This document shows, one piece after another, positions 53,798 through 64,000 of a DNA stretch of 64,000 bases. This stretch comes from Halanaerobium kushneri (lineage in GTDB: Bacteria > Bacillota > Halanaerobiia > Halanaerobiales > Halanaerobiaceae). A program made the translations under genes and the position numbers. The stretch covers positions 1-64,000 of the forward strand of contig NZ_FTNC01000012.1 of NCBI RefSeq assembly GCF_900156285.1, given 5' to 3'. Positions within the stretch are counted from its first letter, which is position 1. Each line of letters starts with the position of its first letter. Below the pieces are notes generated by a model. It had not been told where the DNA came from. It searched no databases and was given only the letters and a program-made list of their open reading frames with translations.

Positions 53798-55732
53798 TTA
53801 AATTAGCTGTTCCCACTCCTCATACAACTCTTCCAGTCTCTTATTTTTAGTATGATAATCATCTTTTAACTGCTGCAGAAGTTCATAATCATCAATATTT
53901 TTTTCAGCAGTCATCTCTGTTTCCAGAAGTGAAAGTTCTTTTTCCAGTTTTTCTATTTCAGATTCAAGCTCTTCCAATTTTTTTTGCCTTCTCAACTCCT
54001 GACTTCGGGCTTCTTTTTGTGCCTCATAATCAAGTTTTCCCTCGCTTTTTTGCTGCTGTTCTTTTTGCTGTTCTGTAGAAACTTGCTGCTGTTTTTTTTC
54101 TTTATAATAACTGTAATCACCTAAATATTTATTTAATTTCTTTTCTTCAAGTTCATAAATATAATCAACAACCTTATCCAAAAAATAGCGATCATGAGAA
54201 ACAATCAAAACTGTACCTGGATAATCCTGCAGCGCTTCTTCCAGTACCTCACGGGAAGCCAGATCTAGATGGTTGGTTGGCTCATCTAAAATTAAAAAAT
54301 TATAATTACCACTCATCAGCTGCAGCAGACGTAATCTACTTTTTTCGCCACCACTTAGCTGTTTTACTTTTTTAAAAACATCTTCTCCAGTAAACAAAAA
54401 GGAAGCCAGCATATCTCTTGCCTGAGAATTGGTAACAGCTGTTTCTCTCTGGAGAGCACTAATCAGATCATCTTCAGGATTAAATCCTTCAAATTCCTGT
54501 CGATAATAGGCAGGATAGACATTGGTACCAATCTTTACTCTCCCCTGATCCGAATTGATTTCTCCCATAATAATACGTAAAATAGTAGATTTTCCGGTTC
54601 CGTTATCACCAATAATAGCCGCCCTATCAGTGCGGTGAAGCTCAAAATTTAAATTATCAAAAAGTTTCAAATCAGCAAAACTTTTGCTTAAATCCTCTAC
54701 AAATAAAACATCATCTCCACCTCTAATTTGAGTATCCAGTTCCAGCTTCATCTTTCTGCCTTTAAGACGGGGTTTTTCCAATCTGTCAATTCTTTCCAAC
54801 CTTTTTTCCATCGCTTTTGCTCTTTTAAACATTTTTTCGCTATCACGAGAGCGACCCCAAATATAAAGCTGTTCTATCGCATCTTCTAGCTCCTTAATTT
54901 TCTTTTGCTGATTTTTATATTCTCGCAGACGCTGTTCATACCGGCGTTTTCGTTCTTTTTGATAATAACTGTAATTACCGCTGTAATCCTCATTTTTACC
55001 ATTTTTAATCTCTACTATTCTCTCAATAGTATTATCCAGAAAATAACGGTCATGAGAAATAATCAAAAGACTACCCAGATAAGAATTAAGATAATTTTCC
55101 AGCCATTCTACAGATTTTAAGTCAAGATGATTCGTGGGCTCATCTAAAAGCAGCAAATCAGGTTCCATTAAAAGTAATTTAGCCAGGCCAACTCGTGTTT
55201 TTTCTCCACCACTCAACTGATCTAAAGTTTTTGCCTGGATTTCTTCTTCATCAAAGCCCATACCAGCTGCAACCTGACGAATTTTACTCTGATATTCATA
55301 ACCAATACCTTTTTCGAATTCCTGCTGTAAAGCACTGTATTTACTCATAGTGGCTTTAAGATTATTAGAGTGGGATTTAGATTCTTCGGCTTTTTTACCG
55401 TGGTGAGCAATTTTATCTTCCAGTCGTTTCATTTCTTTAATCTGTTTTTTTACTTCTGCAAATACTTTTTCCAATTCCTGATAAATTGTGAGTTCAGAAT
55501 TAAAATCAGGAAGTTGATCAAGATAGCCAACCTCAATATCATTTCTAACCGAAACTGTTCCCTCAGAAAGATGTTCCTGACCAGTAATGATTTTAAAAAT
55601 TGTTGTCTTACCAGAACCATTAGGGCCAATCAAAGCCACCGATTCTCCCTGATTTACATTTAGTGAAAAATCTTTGAGTACTGTTTCAATTCCATATTCT
55701 TTTTTTAAATTATTAATATTTAAAATAGCCAT
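53798..55732 (-). CDS. ABC-F family ATPase (ribosome-associated type)
   Basis: 644 residues, no membrane segments. Two ABC domains have Walker A GPNGSGKTT and GDNGTGKS, signatures LSGGEKTR and LSGGEKSR, and Walker B followed by LDEPTNHLD in both. The linker between them is charged and helical (the P-site interaction motif region), and the last 90 residues form a coiled coil rich in Glu, Gln and Lys, as in Uup/YdiF. Family members act on stalled or drug-bound ribosomes; the exact role is unassigned. Confidence 0.9.
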   Translation of the reverse strand: MAILNINNLKKEYGIETVLKDFSLNVNQGESVALIGPNGSGKTTIFKIITGQEHLSEGTVSVRNDIEVGYLDQLPDFNSELTIYQELEKVFAEVKKQIKEMKRLEDKIAHHGKKAEESKSHSNNLKATMSKYSALQQEFEKGIGYEYQSKIRQVAAGMGFDEEEIQAKTLDQLSGGEKTRVGLAKLLLMEPDLLLLDEPTNHLDLKSVEWLENYLNSYLGSLLIISHDRYFLDNTIERIVEIKNGKNEDYSGNYSYYQKERKRRYEQRLREYKNQQKKIKELEDAIEQLYIWGRSRDSEKMFKRAKAMEKRLERIDRLEKPRLKGRKMKLELDTQIRGGDDVLFVEDLSKSFADLKLFDNLNFELHRTDRAAIIGDNGTGKSTILRIIMGEINSDQGRVKIGTNVYPAYYRQEFEGFNPEDDLISALQRETAVTNSQARDMLASFLFTGEDVFKKVKQLSGGEKSRLRLLQLMSGNYNFLILDEPTNHLDLASREVLEEALQDYPGTVLIVSHDRYFLDKVVDYIYELEEKKLNKYLGDYSYYKEKKQQQVSTEQQKEQQQKSEGKLDYEAQKEARSQELRRQKKLEELESEIEKLEKELSLLETEMTAEKNIDDYELLQQLKDDYHTKNKRLEELYEEWEQLI

Positions 55733-55774
55733 CTCTAATCACACTTTTCTCTTTACTTTATTTAAGAATATAAT

Positions 55775-56653
55775 TTAGTATAATTCCGGATCTGCAACTT
55801 TTTTGCTATTTTTAAAAACAACTGCCAGGGTTCCCGGTCCAGCGTGAGACCCTACAGCAGCACCAATCTCACTGATAAATATTTCCTGGGGTTTAAATCT
55901 AGATTCAATTTGATCTTTTAATTTTAAGGCATATTCTTTATTCTGCGAGTAAGTTAAAGCAATAATTTGCGATTCAGGTTGATCAGCCTTCTTCTCAATT
56001 TCATTTAATAGATAAGAAATCATTCTTTTTTTTCCTCTGACTTTATCATGAGGTAAGATTTGACCATCCTGAATATGGAGTATTGGTTTAATATTCAAAA
56101 CACTGGCCATCACAGCTTTTGTTTTAGAAATTCTGCCACCACGCTTTAACATCTCCAGATCGCCAACGGCAAAAATATGTTCAAGTCGAGAAGCATCATC
56201 CATTAAATTCTGGACAACTGTTTCTAAATTTCTTCCCTGCTGCAGCCATTTTGCAGCCTGATAAACTAAAAGCCCCTGTCCCACAGAAGCCGCTCTGGAG
56301 TCAATAATTTTAATCCGCTCCTGTTCGCTGTTCAGTTCATTTTTGGCCAATACAGCTGATTCTAAAATACCGCTTAATTTAGAAGAGAAAGCAATTACCA
56401 GCAGCTGTTCATATTCTGCCAGACCTTTTTTATAGACTTCCAAAAATTTGCCCGGAGTAATTCTGGATGTTCGGGGTACATCAGTCTCTTTTTCAATCAA
56501 ATTATAAAAATCTTCTGGCTGCAAATCAGCGCGATCATAATAAACTCTGTTATTAATGTTAACTTCTATACTTAAAAAATCAATATCATAACTGTCCACA
56601 ATTTCTGCTGGCAAATCAGAACAGCTATCTGTTATTATTTTAACTTTTGACAT
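55775..56653 (-). CDS. DegV family fatty-acid-binding protein
   Basis: 292 residues. The N-terminal ITDSCSDLPAEIVDSYDIDFL and DVPRTSRITPGKF with later GPGTLAVVF are the family's conserved ligand pocket. DegV proteins bind acyl chains and can serve as FakB partners of a fatty acid kinase; no fakA is in this window. AGGGAGGAA precedes the ATG. Confidence 0.9.
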   Translation of the reverse strand: MSKVKIITDSCSDLPAEIVDSYDIDFLSIEVNINNRVYYDRADLQPEDFYNLIEKETDVPRTSRITPGKFLEVYKKGLAEYEQLLVIAFSSKLSGILESAVLAKNELNSEQERIKIIDSRAASVGQGLLVYQAAKWLQQGRNLETVVQNLMDDASRLEHIFAVGDLEMLKRGGRISKTKAVMASVLNIKPILHIQDGQILPHDKVRGKKRMISYLLNEIEKKADQPESQIIALTYSQNKEYALKLKDQIESRFKPQEIFISEIGAAVGSHAGPGTLAVVFKNSKKVADPELY

Positions 56654-56697
56654 AAAAATTCCTCCCTGTGAAACTCTCCCCCGGGTTTAATTGTTAT

Positions 56698-56985
56698 TTA
56701 AAGTTTAAAATTTGAATCTTCATCACGCTGGCGGAATAAAACTGCAATACCTCCAATAACCTGCACTACATCAGCACCGGTTGCTGTGGCCAGTTCCTCA
56801 GCTGCAGAACGAGTTGTTCGTCCTGTACTTTCTAAAATTCTAATTTTTAACAGCTCATGATCTTCTAAAGCAGCATCTAATTGTTCAATTACTGCTTCTG
56901 TAATTCCATCTTTACCAACGTGCACTACAGGATCGAGAGAATTTGCCTCACCTCTAAGATAACTTCTATTTTTACCTGATAACAT
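56698..56985 (-). CDS. yhbY: CRM-domain RNA-binding protein YhbY
   Basis: 95 residues. LRGEANSLDPVVHVGKDGIT and the glycine-rich VIGGIAVLFRQ define the single CRM domain that binds pre-50S ribosomal RNA. It lies 71 bases downstream of obg on the same strand, a pairing typical of ribosome assembly genes. Confidence 0.9.
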   Translation of the reverse strand: MLSGKNRSYLRGEANSLDPVVHVGKDGITEAVIEQLDAALEDHELLKIRILESTGRTTRSAAEELATATGADVVQVIGGIAVLFRQRDEDSNFKL

Positions 56986-57056
56986 TATATCACCTTCTTT
57001 CCTATTAAATAATTATTTATACTATATTTCACTAAATTATCACATTTAGAATTAAT

Positions 57057-58352
<1,296 letters not shown>

Positions 58353-58383
58353 CTAATTATTAAATAGTTTAACTTAAATTGCA

Positions 58384-58405
58384 GACTTAAATTGCAATTT
58401 AAGTC
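58384..58405. repeat. 22-base perfect palindrome between rpmA and obg
   Basis: GACTTAAATTG joins its exact complement CAATTTAAGTC. Part of the sequence (CTTAAATTGCA) is repeated just before it. It could form an mRNA hairpin or be a protein-binding site. No T-run follows closely on either side. Confidence 0.6.
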
Positions 58406-58431
58406 CTAAAATCACAGAAATATTAAACAGC

Positions 58432-58463
58432 AAAAAACCCTCAGCACCTAAAGCACTGAGGGA
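58432..58463 (-). terminator. Terminator after rpmA
   Basis: CCCTCAG pairs with CTGAGGG on the minus strand and is followed by TTTTTTG. It separates the ribosomal protein genes from obg, so obg may have its own promoter or rely on read-through. Confidence 0.75.
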
Positions 58464-58478
58464 TATTATACAATAATA

Positions 58479-58757
58479 TTAGTTAGCAATAGCTGCTACC
58501 TGATCTTCTGTATATACACTGATCTGACGATTCTTTTTACCTTTTCTTTCAAATTTAACATAACCGTCAACCTTGGAGAATAAAGTATCATCACTACCGC
58601 GGCCAACATTTAAACCTGGCTTGAATTTAGTACCTCTCTGACGTACTAAAATACTACCAGCTGATACGAATTCGCCGTCGAATTCCTTAACACCAAGTCG
58701 TTTCGATTCACTATCACGACCATTCCGGGAACTACCAACACCCTTCTTCTGGGACAT
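58479..58757 (-). CDS. rpmA: 50S ribosomal protein L27
   Basis: 92 residues. The start [18 protein letters not shown] resembles mature L27 and the proteobacterial form. The short N-terminal extension that ends in a Prp cleavage site in typical Firmicutes is missing. No prp (ysxB) gene lies between rplU and rpmA; the 92-base gap has no frame of that size. The N-terminal tail reaches the peptidyl transferase centre. Confidence 0.95.
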   Translation of the reverse strand: MSQKKGVGSSRNGRDSESKRLGVKEFDGEFVSAGSILVRQRGTKFKPGLNVGRGSDDTLFSKVDGYVKFERKGKKNRQISVYTEDQVAAIAN

Positions 58758-58849
58758 TTAACTCCACCCCCTTAGAAAATAAATTTTTAAAAATTTTAAA
58801 GTTAAATACTAACTTAAAAGTTAATATTTCTGCTTATCTATAAGATAAA

Positions 58850-59161
58850 TTAAGCATTAATGTCTTCGATTAAAACCTTAGTGTAAGGCTGTCTGTGACC
58901 AGTTTTCTTGCGGTATCTGATCTTTGGTTTGTATTTGAAAACGACAATCTTTTTATTTTTACCCTGTTCGATTACCTTTCCTTTTACAGAAGCTCCATCT
59001 ACAAGTGGAGAACCTGCTTTAAAACCATTATCATCAGATAAAGCTAAAACCTGATCAAATTCTACATTTTCGCCTTCCTCAGCAGAAAGCTTTTCAATTT
59101 TAATAATCTGACCCTCTTCAACGCGGTACTGTTTACCGCCAGTTTTAATAATAGCGTACAT
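58850..59161 (-). CDS. rplU: 50S ribosomal protein L21
   Basis: 103 residues. [18 protein letters not shown] at the start and [17 protein letters not shown] near the end are diagnostic. GGGAGGTG lies before the ATG. It leads the rplU-rpmA transcript, which has a promoter at 59291-59319 and a structured leader. Confidence 0.97.
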   Translation of the reverse strand: MYAIIKTGGKQYRVEEGQIIKIEKLSAEEGENVEFDQVLALSDDNGFKAGSPLVDGASVKGKVIEQGKNKKIVVFKYKPKIRYRKKTGHRQPYTKVLIEDINA

Positions 59162-59164
59162 TAT

Positions 59165-59284
59165 ATGTTACACCTCCCTTACCTCAGACTCGCCGGATGA
59201 GGCACCCTTTATTGCAAGAGATTTTACTACCTGTACCGTGCGGTTTTGGCACCTTCAAAACGAAGGCTGGATAAATAACTCCAG
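59165..59284 (-). promoter_or_regulatory. L21 leader (autoregulatory 5' UTR of rplU)
   Basis: The 120-base leader reads, on the minus strand, GGTGCC...CGGCGAGTCTGAGG near its end, with a hairpin CCTCA/TGAGG directly before the ribosome site. This is the form of the L21 leader RNA of Firmicutes, thought to mediate feedback by ribosomal protein L21. A GCCTTCGTTTTGAAGG hairpin is nearer the 5' end. Confidence 0.65.
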
Positions 59285-59290
59285 ATATAA

Positions 59291-59319
59291 ATTCTAGCAT
59301 AAATCGGCTTCAGAGTCAA
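59291..59319 (-). promoter_or_regulatory. Promoter of rplU-rpmA
   Basis: Minus strand TTGACT (59314-59319) and TAGAAT (59291-59296) with a 17-base spacer. Confidence 0.8.
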
Positions 59320-59384
59320 GGGATTCGCTAAAATGATTAAATTATTAATCATTAATAAATATCCAGAAAAAATTGCTATCTAAA

Positions 59385-61067
59385 TTAAGCCAGATGAGCT
59401 CTAGCATAGGTGCGATGCATATCATCAATTATAATTTCAACTTCATTATCTACCATATTCCCGGCACCATTAACAATAATAATGTACCCATCTATTCTTG
59501 CAATACCAGCATTTTCGTTACTGGCATGCTGATCCTCAATCTTTACGCTTATTCTATCCCCGGCATCCAGATCTAAAACTTCAGGTTGAAGATCTTCTTT
59601 GCTTCCTTTTTCAATTACCATATCCTCATATTTAAGCTCTGCATTGCCGCTGATAAAAATATCAATACCAAACTTATTTTCCAGTTCCTGCAGCTTTTCT
59701 CCACCAGCTCCAATTAAAACAGCTGCTACTTCCGGATGTAGTTCTAAAGAAACAGCAGGATATTTTTTGCGGCTTGTTATCTCATCAATTTTACGTATAA
59801 CCTTCATGGCAACAGTGGACTCTGATAGAACTTTACCAGTTCCTCCACAGACAGGACAGTCTTTCTGCATCAATGATCCAAAACCTTCTCGAACTTTTTT
59901 GCGGGTCATCTCCAGCAGACCAAGCTGTGTAAAACCTAAAATAGAAGTCTTAGTTCTATCCTTTTCCAGCTCATTTGCCAGCAGATCAGTTACTGACTGC
60001 TGATCAGAATGGTTATTCATATCAATAAAGTCAATAATTATTATCCCACCAATATCCCTTAATTTAATCTGGCGGGCAATCTCCGAAACCGCTTCTTTAT
60101 TAGTTTTTACTATTGTATCCTGCAGATTTTTCTTACCGGTAAATTTACCGGTATTAATATCTATTGAGACTAAAGCTTCTGTCTGATCAATTACCAGATA
60201 ACCACCTGATTTTAGCCAGACCTTACGCTGCAACAAGCTTTCTATTTCTTTTTCGATATTATAAGCTGCTAAAATAGGTATATTACGCTGATAAAGTGCT
60301 ATTCTATTTTTTAAGTCAGGTGCAAAAACCGATGTAAGATCAATTAAACGCTGGTAATCTTTTTTATCATCTACTACTACTCGATCAATATTTTCATCTA
60401 AATAATCTCTAATTAAATTTTTGAGTAAATCTTCTTCCTGATAAAGAATATCTATATCATTTTTTTGAAAAAAATCGTTACGAATTCTTTTCCAGGTTCC
60501 CGATAAAAAATTATAATCATTCTGCAGCTTAGTATAACTTTCATCATGGGCATTTGTCCGAATAATCAGCCCTTCTTTTCCATTCTTTAAATCCTGAGCA
60601 ATTGATTTTAAACGTCCTCTTTCACCATCATCATTAATTCTGCGGGAAATTCCAATTTTATTGTCGGATGGAATATAAACAAAAAATCTACCCGGGATCG
60701 AAATCTTACAGGTAACCTTTGCCCCTTTAGTACCCATTGGTTCTTTAACAACCTGAACCATCAACCACTGTCCTGGCTGCAGTACATGTTTAATATTTAA
60801 ATTTTTCTGACTTAACTTCTTTTTCTGCTCACTACTTAAAATAGGATACAAATCATTTAAATGGATAAAGGCATTACGGGCAATACCAATGTCAACAAAC
60901 GCTGCCTGCATACCAGGCAGAACATCCTGCACTCGTCCACGATAAACATTACCTGCAATTTTATGATAGGTATCTCTTTCAAAAAATAAATCTTCTAAAG
61001 AATTATTATTTAATAAAGCTGCTCTTCTTTCTCTGTATTCCGAATTAATTATTATTTGTCTGCTCAT
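59385..61067 (-). CDS. rng: Ribonuclease G/E family
   Basis: 560 residues. An S1 RNA-binding domain (about 35-125, GNVYRGRVQDVLPGMQAAFVDI) precedes the catalytic domain with SIDINTG and IDFIDM, which carry the two metal-binding aspartates, and the CPVCGGTGK zinc-link motif that holds the dimer. It processes rRNA and decays mRNA. The long C-terminal scaffold of E. coli RNase E is absent. Its position before rplU is a known Firmicutes arrangement. Confidence 0.94.
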   Translation of the reverse strand: MSRQIIINSEYRERRAALLNNNSLEDLFFERDTYHKIAGNVYRGRVQDVLPGMQAAFVDIGIARNAFIHLNDLYPILSSEQKKKLSQKNLNIKHVLQPGQWLMVQVVKEPMGTKGAKVTCKISIPGRFFVYIPSDNKIGISRRINDDGERGRLKSIAQDLKNGKEGLIIRTNAHDESYTKLQNDYNFLSGTWKRIRNDFFQKNDIDILYQEEDLLKNLIRDYLDENIDRVVVDDKKDYQRLIDLTSVFAPDLKNRIALYQRNIPILAAYNIEKEIESLLQRKVWLKSGGYLVIDQTEALVSIDINTGKFTGKKNLQDTIVKTNKEAVSEIARQIKLRDIGGIIIIDFIDMNNHSDQQSVTDLLANELEKDRTKTSILGFTQLGLLEMTRKKVREGFGSLMQKDCPVCGGTGKVLSESTVAMKVIRKIDEITSRKKYPAVSLELHPEVAAVLIGAGGEKLQELENKFGIDIFISGNAELKYEDMVIEKGSKEDLQPEVLDLDAGDRISVKIEDQHASNENAGIARIDGYIIIVNGAGNMVDNEVEIIIDDMHRTYARAHLA

Positions 61068-61072
61068 CTATC

Positions 61073-61774
61073 TCAACTCCCAATGAATTTTTCTGCATAG
61101 GGAGGATCAAAACTTTCTCCATCTCTCACAAATACTCCCTCTCTAACAACCTGCAGAGGAGAAAATTCTTCTATTTTTGAATATTTGTCCCTTAGAGCTC
61201 GATTGAGCTCCTCCGGCCTTACATTTCCTCTACTCCCTGTAACAACTGCAAATTTCCATTTATTTTTATCTGTTATCTCTGCAGAAAATATTCTTTTCTT
61301 TAAATCTATTTTTCTGTCTTCTTTTTTTCTTCTGTGTCTGATAATCATTATTTCGTCCTGACTCATAAATTCTTCTAACATTTCCTTTTCTGTCTCTAAA
61401 CTTTTAGCTTCTGTATACTCAAAATTAATGGTATAGATAGCAGTATCAACTAAAGATGAAAGAGATCTAATATCATCAGGTACTGCTACAGCCTTTAAAA
61501 ATTTCAAATGATCAGGTGAGACAGAGTTTAATTTTGACAACAGCTCCTCGGCCTCCAATTCTTCCGTCAGCTCAAGGTCAAAATACTCACCTTTACTGAT
61601 TAAACCCACTGCAAGTGGAGGACCAATAGCAAGATTGATCCGGGGATTATAACCCTGCGAAAAAGCTGCCGGAAGTTCTGCTCTTCTGATAATCCTTCTT
61701 AATGTTTTAATAACTTCCAGATGTGAAATATACATTAAATCTTCAAGTTTAGCAAATTTAATTCTGTAATTCAT
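61073..61774 (-). CDS. TIGR03936 radical-SAM-linked protein (DUF2344)
   Basis: 233 residues from the ATG at 61774, inside the 3' end of the preceding gene (17-base overlap). RIKFAKLEDLMYISHLEVI at the start and GYNPRINLAIGPPLAVGL are typical. It is always found beside or fused to the TIGR03960 radical SAM protein, as here. The pair's reaction is unknown. Five bases separate it from rng, hinting at a role in RNA or ribosome modification. Confidence 0.88.
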   Translation of the reverse strand: MNYRIKFAKLEDLMYISHLEVIKTLRRIIRRAELPAAFSQGYNPRINLAIGPPLAVGLISKGEYFDLELTEELEAEELLSKLNSVSPDHLKFLKAVAVPDDIRSLSSLVDTAIYTINFEYTEAKSLETEKEMLEEFMSQDEIMIIRHRRKKEDRKIDLKKRIFSAEITDKNKWKFAVVTGSRGNVRPEELNRALRDKYSKIEEFSPLQVVREGVFVRDGESFDPPYAEKFIGS

Positions 61775-63635
61775 CTGTGCCACCACCTACTAACTCTAGA
61801 TCAACTTCAAAATTACCACAGATTGCACAACCATGACAGTCAGCAAATCTACAATCATCTATTAGTACTTCCTGATAAGCGTTTTGATATTCTTTCAGTA
61901 AAAAAGATTTAGGAATTCCTATATCAAGTTTTTCCCAGGAAAAAATTTCTTCTTCTCCTCTTTCTCTAAGATAATTTTCGGGATCAATCTCATTTTCCCT
62001 AAATGCCTCTCCCCATATTCTTGGCTCAAAACACTCATGCCATCCTTCAAAACGGCTCCCTTTTTTCCAGGCAGATTCGATTACCGCTGAGAGTCTTCTG
62101 TCACCTCTGGCAAGAACACCTTCCAGTCTTGATAGTTCGGGATCATTCCAGCTAAAAGAAAAACTTCTTCCTTTAATATTATCCCGTAAGTAATCATGTT
62201 TTTGAATAATTGTTTCTATATCATCCATCTGATGCCACTGAAAAGGAGTAAAAACTTTAGGTACAAAAGTTGAGACACTGACAGAAACTTCAATTCGACG
62301 CATTCTCTTTTTAGTGTTACGACGAACTTCCTGACCAATATTTCTTATCTTTTTAGCCATCTCGGCAATACCACTAATATCTTCCATAGTTTCGGTGGGC
62401 AGTCCAATCATAAAATATAACTTTATTTTAGACCATCCATTTTCAAAAGCAGAGCGAGCCGCACTATAAATATCTTCTTCACTAATGTTTTTATTGATAA
62501 CATTTCTTAAACGCTGGGTTCCTGCCTCAGGTGCAAAGGTTAAACCTGTTTTTCTAACTTTATTAACTTCCTCTGCCAGAGCAACCGAAAATTTATCTAC
62601 TCTTAGTGAAGATAAAGAAACACTAATCATTTTGTCACTAAATCTTTCTGTCATTTTTTGAACCAATTGTTTTGCTTCAGTATAATCAATAGTACTGAGC
62701 GAAGTAAGAGAAATCTCATCATATCCGGTTGCTTTTAAGGCTTTATCTGCCAGCTCTATTAAGCGCTCAACACTTCTTTCTCTTACTGGTCTATAAGCCA
62801 TACCAGCCGCACAAAACCTGCAGCTTCTGGTACAGCCTCTGGAAATTTCTAAAACAACTCTTTCGTGCACTGTATCCCGATAAGGAACTATAAAATCGGT
62901 TGGATAAAAGGCCTGGTCCAGATTCTGAACCACCTGTTTTTTTACTTTCCCCTTTACGCCAGCAGCTGAATTTAGGGACAAAACCTCACCCCGCTCTCCA
63001 TACTCTTCACTATAGAGTGACGGAACATAAACTCCAGGTATTTTACTTAAATTATTTAAAATTTTGTTTTTACTTAAACCCTCAGCTTTTAACTGCTTGT
63101 ATTTATTTAAAAGATCTATTATAAATGACTCTGCCTCACCAACAAAAAAGAGATCAATAAACTCTGCTATTGGTTCAGAATTAAATACAGTTGAGCCACC
63201 GGCAATTATTAGAGGATCATCTTCCTCTCTTTTATCAGCATAAATAGAAATCCCACTTAAATCAAGCATATTTAAAATGTTGGTATAGCTCATTTCATAC
63301 TGTAAAGTAAAACCTAAAATATCAAAATCTTTTATTTCATGATAGGACTCCAAAGTGTAAAGAGGAATATCCTCTTTTTTCATTAAATCCTCCATATCCT
63401 GCCAGGGTGCATAAACTCTTTCAGCCAGCATATTATCCTCTCTGTTAATTAAATGATATAAAATTTTTAGCCCCAGATGTGACATACCAATCTCATAGAC
63501 ATCAGGAAAAGCTAGAGCTACCTTAAGTTTTTCTGGTTCCCAGTCCTTGCTAATTGAATTCCATTCATTACCTGTGTAGCGTTCCGGACTGGATATTTTA
63601 TATAAATTTTCTATAATTTTTTTCTTATACTGCAA
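61758..63635 (-). CDS. TIGR03960 B12-binding-type radical SAM protein
   Basis: 625 residues. An N-terminal cobalamin-binding-like fold (about 30-180) precedes the radical SAM motif CTRSCRFCAAG, with FAPEAGTQRLRNVINK in the barrel and a cysteine-rich end (CRFADCHGCAICG). Substrate unknown. It overlaps the TIGR03936 gene by 17 bases, suggesting translational coupling. Cobalamin dependence is inferred from the family. Confidence 0.9.
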   Translation of the reverse strand: MQYKKKIIENLYKISSPERYTGNEWNSISKDWEPEKLKVALAFPDVYEIGMSHLGLKILYHLINREDNMLAERVYAPWQDMEDLMKKEDIPLYTLESYHEIKDFDILGFTLQYEMSYTNILNMLDLSGISIYADKREEDDPLIIAGGSTVFNSEPIAEFIDLFFVGEAESFIIDLLNKYKQLKAEGLSKNKILNNLSKIPGVYVPSLYSEEYGERGEVLSLNSAAGVKGKVKKQVVQNLDQAFYPTDFIVPYRDTVHERVVLEISRGCTRSCRFCAAGMAYRPVRERSVERLIELADKALKATGYDEISLTSLSTIDYTEAKQLVQKMTERFSDKMISVSLSSLRVDKFSVALAEEVNKVRKTGLTFAPEAGTQRLRNVINKNISEEDIYSAARSAFENGWSKIKLYFMIGLPTETMEDISGIAEMAKKIRNIGQEVRRNTKKRMRRIEVSVSVSTFVPKVFTPFQWHQMDDIETIIQKHDYLRDNIKGRSFSFSWNDPELSRLEGVLARGDRRLSAVIESAWKKGSRFEGWHECFEPRIWGEAFRENEIDPENYLRERGEEEIFSWEKLDIGIPKSFLLKEYQNAYQEVLIDDCRFADCHGCAICGNFEVDLELVGGGTDELQN

Positions 63636-63651
63636 AAAACCACCTCATAAT

Positions 63652-64000
63652 TTAAAACATTAATTTATTTTTTCTTAAGTTTACATTTATAACTATTGCC
63701 ACTGCAGTTAGAGAGGTAAGCATAAAAGTTCCTCCATAGCTGATAAAGGGCAGTGGAATACCTGTAATGGGCATAATTCCCATTGTCATACCTACATTTT
63801 CTAAAACATGAAATAAAAACATTGCCATTACACCTATTACAACCAGATATCCATAGCGGTCTCTGGCATTTTCTGCTATATTTAAAAACTGCCAGAGTAA
63901 ATATAAAAACAAGAGTATTACAACTGCTGAACCCAGAAAACCAAACTCCTCTCCAATTACCGAAAAGATAAAATCTGTATGTTTCTCCGGTAAAAAATTA
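63652..64000 (-). CDS. rodA: Rod-shape protein RodA (C-terminal part; gene continues past window)
   Basis: The frame is open to the window edge, giving the last 115 residues. NFLPEKHTDFIFSVIGEEFG is the SEDS loop, and GIMPITGIPLPFISYGGTFML is the final conserved signature of the FtsW/RodA/SpoVE family. RodA is a peptidoglycan glycosyltransferase for elongation. The neighbourhood with the radical SAM pair and rng supports RodA over FtsW. The start lies beyond 64000. Confidence 0.9.
   Translation of the reverse strand, partial: NFLPEKHTDFIFSVIGEEFGFLGSAVVILLFLYLLWQFLNIAENARDRYGYLVVIGVMAMFLFHVLENVGMTMGIMPITGIPLPFISYGGTFMLTSLTAVAIVINVNLRKNKLMF

Noticed and set aside
58758-58849. A hidden prp gene between rplU and rpmA
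   Set aside because: Only 92 bases, no frame of adequate length and no ribosome site.

Overview
The window looks like chromosomal DNA of a low-GC, anaerobic, fermentative member of the Firmicutes lineage, most probably a halophilic Halanaerobium-type organism. The reasons are the AT-rich coding style, strong AAGGAGG ribosome binding sites and TTGACA-N17-TATAAT promoters, pyruvate formate-lyase with its activase, class III fructose-bisphosphatase, an NhaC Na+/H+ antiporter, a GerW/YtfJ pair, and the rodA / radical SAM pair / rng / rplU / rpmA / obg / yhbY order. The genus is an inference from gene content; no rRNA is present.

Layout. 1-458: 5' end of an insertion-sequence transposase and the pflA terminator. 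459-3488: pflB-pflA with promoter. 3902-5619: cyclase-family hydrolase, P-type-ATPase-like HAD protein and macrodomain protein. 6020-13073: nadE, exported MsrAB, nhaC, a metallophosphatase, a ubiquitin-like/Mut7-C protein with a diguanylate cyclase, and a DUF3159-like membrane protein. 13149-22768: a GH31 glycosidase, then an operon mtlR-mtlA-pfkB-(SorE-like dehydrogenase)-ptsH. 23265-29386: lipM-lipA, fbp, an acetyltransferase, a broken MATE transporter and thrC. 29707-32438: a complete IS element beside the ytfI/ytfJ-like pair. 32516-36908: aldo/keto reductase, phosphohexomutase and a GGDEF-EAL protein. 37114-41138: FMN-riboswitch-controlled ribD-ribE-ribBA-ribH. 41147-46948: an unknown exported protein, an LtaS-like enzyme, an acetyltransferase and T-box-controlled ilvB. 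47486-51823: a nitrogen block of glnA, a second nadE, amtB and glnK. 51841-58328: GAF-PAS-GGDEF-HD-GYP protein, ABC-F protein, DegV, YhbY and Obg. 58479-64000: rpmA, rplU with its leader, rng, the TIGR03936/TIGR03960 pair and the 3' part of rodA.

How the genes fit together. The most interesting system is the hexitol operon at 16053-22768. It has a clear mannitol PTS and MtlR regulator but no MtlD. In its place are a zinc dehydrogenase resembling L-sorbose-1-phosphate reductase and a 1-phosphofructokinase-family kinase. This suggests an undescribed route: mannitol, mannitol-1-phosphate, fructose-1-phosphate, fructose-1,6-bisphosphate. Other notable points are two unrelated transposase leaders with hairpins that would hide the ribosome binding site in read-through transcripts, a dispersed extragenic repeat with core GGTRCCGTGTACC, an L27 lacking the cleavable extension together with a missing prp gene, a cysteine-rich insert in IlvB, and a decayed MATE gene next to thrC.

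All coordinates and motifs were read by eye from the sequence. Family names come from remembered motifs, not from a database search.
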